Positions 27,388-35,375 of a DNA stretch of 38,459 nt are shown here, one piece after another. Both the position numbers and the translations under genes were made by a program. Positions within the stretch are counted from its first letter, which is position 1. Each line of letters starts with the position of its first letter. The stretch is taken from assembly GCA_900539345.1 (NCBI GenBank), contig UQBS01000026.1:1-38459 (forward strand). The letters are read 5' to 3'. The DNA is from an uncultured Coriobacteriaceae bacterium (GTDB taxonomy: Bacteria > Actinomycetota > Coriobacteriia > Coriobacteriales > UMGS124). Below the pieces are notes generated by a model. It searched no databases. It saw only the letters and a list, made by a program, of their open reading frames with translations, and was not told where the DNA came from.

Positions 27388-27525
27388 CTAAGCCTCCTCG
27401 GTTGGGGCGAACGTCTCGGGATGCATGTCGCAACGACGCTTGTAGGCGGCGAGCAACCAGGTCAGAGCGATGAGGCAGACAGGCGCAACAATCATGTCTG
27501 CCAGCAAAAACGTCATGGCGAGCAT
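27388..27525 (-). CDS. 45-residue membrane microprotein in the arg operon
   Basis: The gene starts with an ATG that shares one base with the argG stop (TAATG) and ends four bases before argH, so it is translationally coupled on both sides. The protein is MLAMTFLLADMIVAPVCLIAL followed by TWLLAAYKRRCDMHPETFAPTEEA: one hydrophobic helix (about residues 4-26), a positive KRR stop-transfer, and a short polar C-terminal tail. Topology by the positive-inside rule would place the C-terminus in the cytoplasm. I do not recognise a family. Its position argues that it is a real gene, since otherwise argG and argH would be expected to abut. Possible roles, all speculative, are a membrane tether or a small regulator of arginine-related transport. 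Confidence 0.65.
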   Translation of the reverse strand: MLAMTFLLADMIVAPVCLIALTWLLAAYKRRCDMHPETFAPTEEA

Positions 27526-28748
27526 TAGATGGTGCCTTCGTTGCCGGTGTCCTTGCGATGCTTGGCCCAAACCTTGCTCGGCAGGCCCCACTGCTCGATG
27601 AAGCCGGCGGCGGAGTCGCGGTTGAAGGTATCGCCCTCATCGTAGGTGGCGAGGTTGTAGTCGTACAGCGAGTACTCTGAGCGGCGGCCCACCACGGTGC
27701 AGGTGCCCTTGATGAAGCGCAGCTTGATCTCGCCGGTCACCAGCGTCTGCGTGGAGGCAAAGAAGGCGTCGAGGGCCTTCTTGAGGGGCGAGAACCACAG
27801 GCCATAGTACACAAGCTCGGCCCACTTGTGCTCCAGGCCCAACTTGTAATGGAGCAGCTCACGCTCGAGGCACAGGTCTTCGAGGGCCTTGTGGGCCGTG
27901 ATGAGAGCCAAGCCGCCGGGGACCTCGTAGCACTCGCGGCTCTTGATGCCCACGAGACGGTTCTCGATCTGGTCGAGGCGACCGTAGCCGTTGCGGCCGG
28001 CGATGGCGTCGAGCTTGACGATGACGTCCTGGACGCTCATCTTCTCGCCGTCGAGCGAGCAGGGCTTGCCGCCCTCGAAGCCCACGATGACGTCCTCGGG
28101 GGTGTCGGGGCAGTCGGCGAGGTCGGCCGTGGTCTCCCAGATGTCCGCGGGAGGCTCGTTCCAGGGATCCTCGAGCACGCCGCACTCGATGGCGCGGCCC
28201 CAGAGGTTGTCATCGATGGAGTAGGGCTTGCCGTTCTTGGCGGCCACCGGGATGCCGTGGGCCTCGGCGAAGGCGATCTCCTGCGGACGGGTGTGGAGGT
28301 CCCACACGCGCACGGGGGCGATGACCTTGAGGTCGGGGTCGAGTGCCTGAACGCTGACCTCGAAACGCACCTGGTCGTTGCCCTTGCCGGTGCAGCCGTG
28401 GGCGATGTAGGTCGCGCCGTACTTGTGGGCGACCTCAACGAGCTTGGCGGAGATCAGCGGGCGCGAAAGGGCCGACAGCAGCGGGTACTTGTTCTCGTAC
28501 AGGCCGTTGGCGGCGATGGCCTTGCAGCACATGTCCTCGCAGAACTCGTCGCGCACGTCCATGACGATGGACTCGATGGCGCCGCAGTTCAGGGCCTTCT
28601 GGCGGGCGAACTCGAGGTCGGCGCAGTCCTGTCCCACATCGACGAGCAGGGTGATGACGTCGAGGTCGCGCTCGTTGATGAGCCACTGGATGCAAACAGA
28701 GGTATCGAGACCTCCCGAGTATGCGAGTACGCACTTCTCACGTGCCAT
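27525..28748 (-). CDS. argG: Argininosuccinate synthase
   Basis: About 407 residues. It joins citrulline and aspartate with ATP to give argininosuccinate. The N-terminal ATP pyrophosphatase loop AYSGGLDTSVCIQWL, the YIAHGCTGKGNDQVRFE motif and the YGRLDQIENRLVGIKSRECYEVPGG segment are family hallmarks. The ATG at 28748 is chosen over a GTG six codons upstream because GGAAGGGAG precedes it at the right distance and the family begins there. It follows argR by 77 bases and overlaps the start of the 45-codon gene by one base. Confidence 0.97.
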   Translation of the reverse strand: MAREKCVLAYSGGLDTSVCIQWLINERDLDVITLLVDVGQDCADLEFARQKALNCGAIESIVMDVRDEFCEDMCCKAIAANGLYENKYPLLSALSRPLISAKLVEVAHKYGATYIAHGCTGKGNDQVRFEVSVQALDPDLKVIAPVRVWDLHTRPQEIAFAEAHGIPVAAKNGKPYSIDDNLWGRAIECGVLEDPWNEPPADIWETTADLADCPDTPEDVIVGFEGGKPCSLDGEKMSVQDVIVKLDAIAGRNGYGRLDQIENRLVGIKSRECYEVPGGLALITAHKALEDLCLERELLHYKLGLEHKWAELVYYGLWFSPLKKALDAFFASTQTLVTGEIKLRFIKGTCTVVGRRSEYSLYDYNLATYDEGDTFNRDSAAGFIEQWGLPSKVWAKHRKDTGNEGTI

Positions 28749-28825
28749 GGTAGAGCTCCCTTCCACATGCTCCGGCTATGTCGGGGCGACGATAGACAAC
28801 TTTTGTTTCGAGCAGGAAACCAACG

Positions 28826-29260
28826 CTAGGGGCGCACGCCTCGCAGGCGGTTGACCATCTTCTCGAAGGACACTGCGGCCTCCTCGGAGCGCGCGACGAC
28901 GAGGATGGTGTCGTCGCCGGCAACCGACCCCAGGACATCCTGCAAATCGGCCGCGTCAAGCGCAGCAGCAACGCCCTGGGCCGTTCCCGTGGACGCCTTG
29001 ACAACCACGAGGTTGCCGGCGTGCTCCACCGAGGTGACCAGGTCGCACACCATGCGCTGAAGGCGCAGGTCCTCGGCGAGAACGTAGACGCCCTCGGGCA
29101 GCTTGCACAAGCCCATCTCGGCGATGTCACGGGAGACGGTGGCCTGCGTGCAGTTGAAACCGCACGCGCTCAACCGCTCGACGATGTCGCGCTGGGTCTG
29201 GGTGGACTCGGTGCGCACTATCTCGCGGATGGCGGCCTGCCTTTCCTCACGACCCCTCAT
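28826..29260 (-). CDS. argR: Arginine repressor ArgR
   Basis: 144 residues. ArgR is the arginine-sensing hexameric repressor of arginine synthesis. The N-terminal winged helix has the recognition segment CTQATVSRDIAEMGLCK, and the C-terminal arginine-binding domain shows the GDDTILVVARS motif. The ATG overlaps the argF stop (ATGA), with GGAGG eight bases ahead; a GTG three codons upstream is too close to that site. Its place inside the operon allows autogenous control, and ATTCA-type half-sites lie upstream of argF (30371-30424). Confidence 0.95.
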   Translation of the reverse strand: MRGREERQAAIREIVRTESTQTQRDIVERLSACGFNCTQATVSRDIAEMGLCKLPEGVYVLAEDLRLQRMVCDLVTSVEHAGNLVVVKASTGTAQGVAAALDAADLQDVLGSVAGDDTILVVARSEEAAVSFEKMVNRLRGVRP

Positions 29261-30258
29261 GCATGCCACCTCCCGGCGACGGCCTCGGCCGCCTCCAGGG
29301 CTGCAGCAGGTGCGGGGACGCCCATGAGCAGCGACATGACGGCCTTCTGGGCATGCAGACGGTTGCCCGCCTCATCGTAGATGACCGAGTAGGGGGCGCG
29401 CATCACCTCGTCGGTGACTTCCTCGCCGCGGTGCGCGGGCAGGCAGTGCATGAAGAGGGCACCCTCGGCAGCATGGGCCATGAGCTCGGCGTTGACCTGG
29501 TAGCCCTGGAAGGCCGCGACGCGCATGTCATGCTCGGCCTCGTCACCCATGGAGGTCCAGGTGTCGGTGAGCACCACGTCGGCGCCTTCGACAGCTGCAA
29601 CGGGATCACGCATGAGCTCGAGCGTAGCGCCCGTGCCGTACTTGTCCGCGGCAGCCTGGCACTGCGCAAAGACCTCGGGGTCGACCTCGTAGCCCTCAGG
29701 AGAGGCGATGCGCACGTGCATGCCGCACAGGGCGCCGCCCTCGAGGTAGGTGTTGGCCATGTTGTTGCCGTCGCCCACATAGGTGAGCTTGAGGCCCTCG
29801 AGCTGCTTGCCATGTTCCATGATGGTGAGGAAGTCGGCCAGGATCTGACAGGGATGATAGGCATCGGTCAGCGCGTTGATGACCGGCACGTCGGCGCAGG
29901 CAGCGACCTCTTCGATCTTGGACTGGGCAAACGTGCGCAGCACGATGCAGTCGTAGAAGTTCTGAAGCACCTTCACGGTGTCCTCGACCGTCTCGCCGCG
30001 CGAGAACGCCGAGTGGTCGTCGGCCATGACGCCGGGGTGGGCACCCAGGCGGTAGGCACCGATCTCGAACGAGTTGCGCGTGCGCAGCGACGGCTTCTCC
30101 ATGATGATGGCGACGGCCTGGCCGGCAAGCGGCGCCTCGTGGATGCCAGCGGCCCAATCAGCCTTCTGGCACTCGGCGGTCTTGAGGATAAGGGCGACCT
30201 CGGCGGGAGTGAGGTCAAGCAGGCGAAGCAGGTCCCTGCCGGCAAGCGTTTGGTCCAT
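29257..30258 (-). CDS. argF: Ornithine carbamoyltransferase
   Basis: 333 residues. It transfers the carbamoyl group from carbamoyl phosphate to ornithine, giving citrulline. The carbamoyl-phosphate loop reads SLRTRNSFEIG (STRTR in most family members, so Thr is Leu here), and the ornithine-binding motif is HCLPAHRGEEV. DVVLTDTWTSMGDEAEHDMR is also typical. The ATG follows GGGGGAACC and the family N-terminus; the frame is open 47 codons further up without homology. It is the first gene of the arg operon here and the only gene in the window ending in TGA, which is forced by the ATGA overlap with argR. Confidence 0.96.
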   Translation of the reverse strand: MDQTLAGRDLLRLLDLTPAEVALILKTAECQKADWAAGIHEAPLAGQAVAIIMEKPSLRTRNSFEIGAYRLGAHPGVMADDHSAFSRGETVEDTVKVLQNFYDCIVLRTFAQSKIEEVAACADVPVINALTDAYHPCQILADFLTIMEHGKQLEGLKLTYVGDGNNMANTYLEGGALCGMHVRIASPEGYEVDPEVFAQCQAAADKYGTGATLELMRDPVAAVEGADVVLTDTWTSMGDEAEHDMRVAAFQGYQVNAELMAHAAEGALFMHCLPAHRGEEVTDEVMRAPYSVIYDEAGNRLHAQKAVMSLLMGVPAPAAALEAAEAVAGRWHA

Positions 30259-30279
30259 GGTTCCCCCTAACTGAGTAAA

Positions 30280-30309
30280 CGGCGCCCGCAAACCATACTC
30301 GGGGCGCCG
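30280..30309 (-). other. Hairpin in the argF leader
   Basis: A perfect 8-bp inverted repeat, CGGCGCCC at 30280-30287 and GGGCGCCG at 30302-30309, lies 22-51 bases before the argF start codon. It has no U-tract, so it is not an ordinary terminator; it could influence translation or mRNA stability. Confidence 0.5.
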
Positions 30310-30370
30310 CACGGCGAATGCTGTTCGTTGTCGAACGTGAGAATAATACGCATATAACACAGGACGATGT

Positions 30371-30424
30371 TTGAATTCGGCCCATTCATGCAAATTCAAT
30401 ATTGAGATTGGAGGATTTATTCAT
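30371..30424. promoter_or_regulatory. ARG-box-like half-site cluster between argF and the Dlt-like operon
   Basis: TTGAAT at 30371-30376, ATTCAT at 30384-30389, ATTCAA at 30394-30399 and ATTCAT at 30419-30424 are ARG-box-type half-sites (consensus halves TGAAT/ATTCA), two of them exactly 10 bp apart. The stretch is also locally AT-rich. It lies 110-165 bases before argF and 150-205 before the divergent adenylation gene. A plus-strand TTGAGA at 30402-30407 with TAAAAA 16 bases on is a weak promoter for that operon. Confidence 0.4.
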
Positions 30425-30576
30425 AAAAACGAAATAGAGTTCTGCAGCCGCGTGCAATGGAAAGCACTGGGAGCACATCGCGAAAGCATCAGGGGCACAT
30501 CGTCGCCCGACCGTTACATATTACAATAGTTGCCGACCGAACCGCCGCCAATCGGACCACACAGAAACGACCTGCC

Positions 30577-32154
30577 ATGTCTCAACACAATGTCTTGGAA
30601 TACCTTGAGCGATGCGCCCTCGCGCGCGCGAACGCGTGCGCGGTAAGCGACGAGCACGCCCGGCTCACCTACCGCGAACTCCTCGACGAGGCGCGTTCGC
30701 GCGGCTGCGCCCTGGCCGCTCTCGGTGCAAGTGCGCAGCCCGTCATGGTGTTCATGGAGAAGAGCGCCCGCACGCTCGCGACGCTCCTGGGCACCCTGTA
30801 CGCAGGCAGCTTCTACGTGCCCGTCGACCCCGCCGCACCTGACATGCGCCTGGCCAGCATGTATGCCACACTCGGCAACCCCCTTGTCGTTGTGGACGAC
30901 ACGACCCGCGAGCGCGCCCGCGCAGCGCTCCCTAACGCAAGGCTCGTCGAGGCAGACGGCCTGGCCGCGCAGGTCGACACCGCCCTGCTTGAGCGCATTC
31001 GCGCCCACGTGCTCGACTGCGACCCTGCCTATGTCCTGTTCACCTCGGGTTCCACCGGGGCGCCCAAGGGCGTGGCGGTGAGCCACCGCGCCATCATCGA
31101 CTTCATCGACACCTTTACCGCGACGTTTGGATTTACCTGCGACGACGTCTTCGCGAACCAGGCGCCGTTTGACTTCGACGTCTCGGTCAAGGACATCTAC
31201 AGCGCGCTTGCCACCGGCGGCGAGCTGGCCATTGTGCCCCGCAGGCTCTTCTCCCAACCCGCAGCGCTCGTCGAGTACGTGGACGCCTGCAACGCGACCG
31301 TCATGACCTGGGCGGTGGCCGCGTTGTGCCTGGTGAGCAGCCTGCATGCCCTCGACGGGCAGGGCCTGCCCCATGTGCGTCGCGTCCTTTTCAGCGGCGA
31401 GGTGATGCCTCTCAAGCACTTGGCCATCTGGATGGAACGCCTGCCCCTAGCCCGGTTCGTGAACCTCTACGGCCCCACCGAGATCACCTGCAACTGCACC
31501 TACCACGAGGTTGAGCGTGGGCGCGCCTATGACAAAAGCCTGCCGCTGGGACGTCCCTTCGCCAACCGACAGGTGATGTTGCTCGACGGTGACGACCGCC
31601 TCGTCACACAGCCCGGCATCCAGGGCGAGATTTGCGTGTGTGGCGCCTCGGTGGCGCTGGGCTATTACGCCGCCCGCGAACAGACCGAGCGCGCCTTCGT
31701 GCGCAATCCCCTGCAGCAAGCGTTTCCCCAGGTCATGTACCGTACAGGCGACATGGGCGCATACGACGGCAACGGCGACCTCTTCTTCTGCGGGCGCAAG
31801 GACAACCAGATCAAGCACATGGGCCACCGCATCGAGCTCGAGGAGATCGAGGCGGCGTTCGAGCGTTGCGAGGGAGTAACGCGCTGCCGTTGCTCGTTCG
31901 ACCCCGAGAAGAGCCGCATCCACGCCTTCTACGAGGGGGATGCCGACTCGAGCGAGCTTCTAGCCCGCATTCATGAGGAGCTCCCCGTTTTCATGCACCC
32001 GGCAAGCCTCGAGCATGTGGACGAGATGCCCCTCACCAAGAACGGCAAGGTCGACCGCCGCGCCATGCTCGACGCCTACCTCGCCGAGCAGCAGCGTCTC
32101 AAGGAGCTGCGCCGTCAGGCCCGCGCCCAGAGAAAGAAGGAAGTCAATGCGTAA
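30577..32154 (+). CDS. DltA-like amino acid adenylation enzyme (carrier protein ligase)
   Basis: 525 residues. A stand-alone adenylation domain most like DltA, which activates an amino acid with ATP and loads it on a carrier protein. Motifs: A3 FTSGSTGAPKG (155-165), A4 FDFDVS (198-203) with Asp201 placed to bind the alpha-amino group, A5 NLYGPTE (296-302), A7 YRTGD (388-392), GRKDNQIKHMGHRIELEEIE (406-425) and A10 Lys491 in TKNGKVDRR. In DltA of Bacillus the segment FCGEVLP contains the Cys tied to D-alanine preference; here it reads FSGEVMP (Ser273), and the residues after the A5 motif (ITCNCTYH) also differ. A charged ~25-residue tail extends beyond the usual end. The ATG lacks a strong ribosome site. 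The downstream PLP enzyme gene overlaps its end by 8 bases. The substrate is probably an amino acid other than D-Ala; this is inference. Confidence 0.85.
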   Translation: MSQHNVLEYLERCALARANACAVSDEHARLTYRELLDEARSRGCALAALGASAQPVMVFMEKSARTLATLLGTLYAGSFYVPVDPAAPDMRLASMYATLGNPLVVVDDTTRERARAALPNARLVEADGLAAQVDTALLERIRAHVLDCDPAYVLFTSGSTGAPKGVAVSHRAIIDFIDTFTATFGFTCDDVFANQAPFDFDVSVKDIYSALATGGELAIVPRRLFSQPAALVEYVDACNATVMTWAVAALCLVSSLHALDGQGLPHVRRVLFSGEVMPLKHLAIWMERLPLARFVNLYGPTEITCNCTYHEVERGRAYDKSLPLGRPFANRQVMLLDGDDRLVTQPGIQGEICVCGASVALGYYAAREQTERAFVRNPLQQAFPQVMYRTGDMGAYDGNGDLFFCGRKDNQIKHMGHRIELEEIEAAFERCEGVTRCRCSFDPEKSRIHAFYEGDADSSELLARIHEELPVFMHPASLEHVDEMPLTKNGKVDRRAMLDAYLAEQQRLKELRRQARAQRKKEVNA

Positions 32155-33331
32155 CGATGAGCTCTTGGGATATGCCCGCACCTTCGGCACGCCCCTTTAT
32201 GTGTTCGACGGCCGCGTCCTGGAGAAGCGCCTTGAGCGCCTGCGCTCGGCTTTGCCCAAAAACGTTGAGCTCTGCTATGCCGTGAAGGCCAACACGTTCA
32301 TCATTCCCCTGCTCGCAGGCTCGGTCGAGCGCCTCGAGGCCTGTTCGACCGGCGAGGCACGCATCTGCCTGGACGCCGGAGCCCAACCAGATGCGCTCGT
32401 GGTGTCGGGCGTGAACAAAGACGCCCGCTTCATGGACGAGCTCATTGGGTCGGGCATGCCCGTCGGGCGCTACACGGTCGAATCGCGTCTGCAGTTCGAC
32501 ATGCTGCTTGAGTGCGCCCGTCGACACGACGTGCGCATCCCGGTCCTGCTGCGTCTCACGAGCTCGAACCAGTTCGGCCTGGACCAGGCAGAGCTCGTGG
32601 ACATCGTGGCGACCCACGGAAGCGACCCGAACCTGGACATCTGGGGCGTGCAGTACTTCTCGGGCACGCAGAAGACCTCGACCAAGCGGCTGGCGCGCGA
32701 GCTTCGCCAGGTGCGCAAGGTGATGGACAGGCTTGAGCAGGAATGCGGGTTCACATGCCGCGAGCTCGAGTTCGGCCCGGGCTTTCCCGTACAGTACTTC
32801 GAGGAAGACGCCTTCGACGAGGATGCGTTCCTGGCAGAGTTCGCCTCCCAGCTCGAGGACTTCGCCTTCGACGGACCCATCGTCCTTGAGCTGGGGCGCA
32901 GCATCGCGGCCTCGTGCGGCACGTTCCTCACCGGCGTGGCCGACGCCAAGGTGAACGACGGGCAGCGCTACGCCATCGTGGACGGCGGCATGAACCACCT
33001 CGTCTACTTCGGCCAGTCGCTCGCCATGCGCGACCCCAAGTGCGCCCTGCTCGACTACGAGGGGCGCGCGGTGCATCCCGTGGAGCCTTGGAACGTGTGC
33101 GGGTCGCTCTGCTCGGTCAACGACATCTTGGCCAAGCAGCTCCCCTTCCCCGGACTTGAGGTCGGCGACGTCCTTGCCTTTGAGAACACCGGCGCCTACT
33201 GCATGACCGAGGGCATATCGCTCTTCCTGAGCCGTGAGCTGCCGCGCGTGTGCCTGGTGGGGGCGGACGGCCAGGCCAGGCTCGTGCGCGACGCCCTGCC
33301 CACCTACCCCCTCAACTCCCCGCATGCCTAG
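32147..33331 (+). CDS. PLP-dependent Orn/DAP/Arg decarboxylase-family enzyme in a Dlt-like operon
   Basis: 394 residues, fold-type III (alanine-racemase-like barrel plus C-terminal beta domain). The PLP lysine is Lys47 in CYAVKAN. CSTGEA (66-71), LELGR (247-251), VDGGMNHLV (278-286), the cysteine-bearing motif GSLCSVNDIL (319-328, CES.D in DAP decarboxylase) and GAY (349-351) are in family order. Differences from DAP decarboxylase: HxHIGSQ is replaced by GVQYFSGTQ (the ring-stacking His becomes aromatic, as I recall for the carrier-protein-dependent decarboxylase BtrK), GGGFG becomes GPGFP, and the Glu of CES is Ser. So a decarboxylase with changed substrate is likely; a racemase is the alternative. 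Its ATG, after AGAAAGAAGGAAG, overlaps the adenylation gene, suggesting joint action. Confidence 0.85.
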   Translation: MRNDELLGYARTFGTPLYVFDGRVLEKRLERLRSALPKNVELCYAVKANTFIIPLLAGSVERLEACSTGEARICLDAGAQPDALVVSGVNKDARFMDELIGSGMPVGRYTVESRLQFDMLLECARRHDVRIPVLLRLTSSNQFGLDQAELVDIVATHGSDPNLDIWGVQYFSGTQKTSTKRLARELRQVRKVMDRLEQECGFTCRELEFGPGFPVQYFEEDAFDEDAFLAEFASQLEDFAFDGPIVLELGRSIAASCGTFLTGVADAKVNDGQRYAIVDGGMNHLVYFGQSLAMRDPKCALLDYEGRAVHPVEPWNVCGSLCSVNDILAKQLPFPGLEVGDVLAFENTGAYCMTEGISLFLSRELPRVCLVGADGQARLVRDALPTYPLNSPHA

Positions 33332-33474
33332 GCGCGCAGGCGCACATCATACGGCCGTGTTTTGTCAGTAAAACCGCATACCTGAACACCCACAGTCTGG
33401 CCGTATATGTCTCTAGCTGGTAAAATATGCCCGCCCTGACCCGCATGGGCCCACTACTCAAAGAAAGGCGCACC
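33332..33474 (+). promoter_or_regulatory. Internal promoter region before the carrier-protein gene
   Basis: This 143-base gap is large for the operon. It holds an inverted repeat ATACGGCC (about 33349) / GGCCGTAT (about 33399) enclosing a small GTTTT/AAAAC hairpin, and then TGGTAAAAT (418-426 of 33418-33426), an extended -10 element with no clear -35. Transcription from it would start about 40 bases before the carrier-protein ATG. Confidence 0.45.
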
Positions 33475-33708
33475 ATGGACGAGATCATTGAAATCCTGGA
33501 ATCCCTCAAGCCCGGCGTGGACTATGAAACCGCCGACAACCTCGTAGACAGCCGCGTGCTGGACTCTCTGACGATCCTGGCCCTCGTGCCCGAGCTCGAG
33601 GACGCCTTCGACGTGACTATCCCCGCCGTGGAGATCGTGCCTGCCAACTTCAACTCCGTCCAGGCCATTGACGCCCTCGTCGCACGCCTGGTCGAAGAAG
33701 ACGCATAA
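33475..33708 (+). CDS. DltC-like acyl/aminoacyl carrier protein
   Basis: 77 residues, nearly the same as DltC. A four-helix acidic carrier protein with the phosphopantetheine serine at Ser31 in VLDSLTILAL; EDAFDVTIP and the closing FNSVQAIDALVARL helix are typical. It should hold the activated amino acid as a thioester in the cytoplasm and present it to the membrane acyltransferase. The ATG is set by AAAGAAAGG seven bases before it; the frame is open further up without homology. It is followed after 20 bases by the MBOAT gene. The phosphopantetheinyl transferase that activates it is not in the window. Confidence 0.9.
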   Translation: MDEIIEILESLKPGVDYETADNLVDSRVLDSLTILALVPELEDAFDVTIPAVEIVPANFNSVQAIDALVARLVEEDA

Positions 33709-33728
33709 CCGCTGGGCTGGGCCGCACC

Positions 33729-35366
33729 TTGGACTTCTCCCTTCACTCGTACTTCTCGATTCTGTATATCGTCGCCTTCCTGCCCATCGTTCTCGTCGCC
33801 TACCAGGTGGTAGCACAGCGACTGCGGTGGGCGGTCTTGTTGGTGGCGAGCTATGCCTTCTTCTGGGCCATCTCCAGCAAGCTCATCGTCTTCATCCTGA
33901 TCTCGACGGTGAGCGTGTACCTGGCCGGGCGCAAGATGGGCGCGCTCTTCTCCGAGCGCGACGGCCTCATCGCCCAGGACAAGACGCGCAAGAAGGAGCT
34001 CAAGAAGCTCTACCAAAAGAAGGCGCGCCTTGTGTGCGGCCTGGGGGTCGGCTTCAACCTGCTCCTGCTTGCCTGCCTTAAGTACCTGGTCTTCTTCGGC
34101 GAGGTGGCAGGGTCGCTTCTTGCGCTCTTAGGCCTGAACATGCCCGTGGCGGTGCCTTACATCGGCGTGCCCATCGGCATCTCGTTCTACACGCTCATGG
34201 CGGCGTCGTACCTCTTCGACATCTATCGCGGCACCATCGCACCCGACACCAACCTGGGCAGGATCGCGCTTTTTCTGAGCTTCTTCCCCCAGATCATGGA
34301 AGGCCCCATCTGCCGTTATGGCCAAACGGCCGAGCAGCTCTGGGCCGGCACCCCCATAAACAAGGACAACCTCTACCGGGGCAGCGTGCGCATCCTTTGG
34401 GGCTTCGCCAAGAAGATGATCGTCGCCGACCGCCTCAACCTGGTGGTCAAGCCCATCTTCGCTGACTACACGTCCTACGACGGCGGCGTGGTTGCGGCGG
34501 CGGCCGTGCTCTATACCCTGCAGCTGTACTGCGACTTCTCAGGCTGCATGGACGTCGCCCTGGGCACCGCCCGCATCTTCGGCATCGCCCTGCCCGAGAA
34601 CTTCCGCCATCCCTTCTTCTCCCGCACCGCCTCGGAGTTCTGGCTGCGCTGGCACATCACGCTCGGCTCGTGGCTGCGCGACTACATCTTCTATCCCCTG
34701 TCGCTCAGCGCCCCGATGAAGTCGCTCACCAAAGCGGCCCGCCATCGCATCGGCAACCGCTACGGCCCGCTTTTGGCAGGCTCGGTCACGCTCTTCTGCG
34801 TGTGGTTCGCCAACGGCCTGTGGCACGGCGCAGGCTCGCAGTACATCTTCTTCGGCCTGTACTACTTCGTGATCATCCTTTTAGGCGGCCTGGTTGAGCC
34901 CCTCGCCCAGTCGGTGTGCGGCAAGCTCCACATCAACCGCGAGGGCACGGCCTGGCGCACGTTCCAGTGGCTGCGCACCCTCGTCGTGGTCTTCGTGGGC
35001 GAGCTCTTCTTCCGCGCCGAGGGCATGGACGCCGGCCTCTACATGTTCGGCCAGCTCGTGGGAAACTTCACGCTTGAGTCGTTTGCGAACGGCACCTTCA
35101 TGGCCATCGGCCTCACCTTCCCCTCGGTCACCACCGAGGTCGTGGGCCTGTGCCTGCAGGACTATGCCGCCGTGGCGGCGATGGTCGTCGTCATGACGAT
35201 CGTGGCCGTCATTGAAGAGCGCGGCTGCTGCATCACGGAGCGCCTCGCGCACAAGAACCTCGCCGTGCGCTGGGTCGTGCTGTACGCACTCATCATCGCC
35301 ATCGTCATCTTCGGCTCTTACGGTGTGGGAACCGCGCCGCTCGACCCGATCTACGCCCAGTTCTAA
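33729..35366 (+). CDS. DltB-like MBOAT family acyltransferase
   Basis: 545 residues with about 11 or more membrane helices. MBOAT hallmarks: NFRHPFFSRTASEFWLRWHITLGSWLRDYIFYPL (around 291-324, with the conserved WxRWH) and the catalytic-histidine motif WFANGLWHGAG (His366). EGPICRYGQ and the YTLQLYCDFSGCMDVALG segment also match DltB/AlgI-type proteins. It should pass the carrier-bound group across the membrane towards a surface polymer. DltB is about 400 residues, so this one is longer, with extra helices at the C-terminus (about 430-545). The start is a TTG 20 bases after the carrier gene's stop, with only a weak ribosome site; an alternative start close by cannot be excluded. Confidence 0.9.
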   Translation: MDFSLHSYFSILYIVAFLPIVLVAYQVVAQRLRWAVLLVASYAFFWAISSKLIVFILISTVSVYLAGRKMGALFSERDGLIAQDKTRKKELKKLYQKKARLVCGLGVGFNLLLLACLKYLVFFGEVAGSLLALLGLNMPVAVPYIGVPIGISFYTLMAASYLFDIYRGTIAPDTNLGRIALFLSFFPQIMEGPICRYGQTAEQLWAGTPINKDNLYRGSVRILWGFAKKMIVADRLNLVVKPIFADYTSYDGGVVAAAAVLYTLQLYCDFSGCMDVALGTARIFGIALPENFRHPFFSRTASEFWLRWHITLGSWLRDYIFYPLSLSAPMKSLTKAARHRIGNRYGPLLAGSVTLFCVWFANGLWHGAGSQYIFFGLYYFVIILLGGLVEPLAQSVCGKLHINREGTAWRTFQWLRTLVVVFVGELFFRAEGMDAGLYMFGQLVGNFTLESFANGTFMAIGLTFPSVTTEVVGLCLQDYAAVAAMVVVMTIVAVIEERGCCITERLAHKNLAVRWVVLYALIIAIVIFGSYGVGTAPLDPIYAQF

Positions 35367-35375
35367 CGAGGTACC

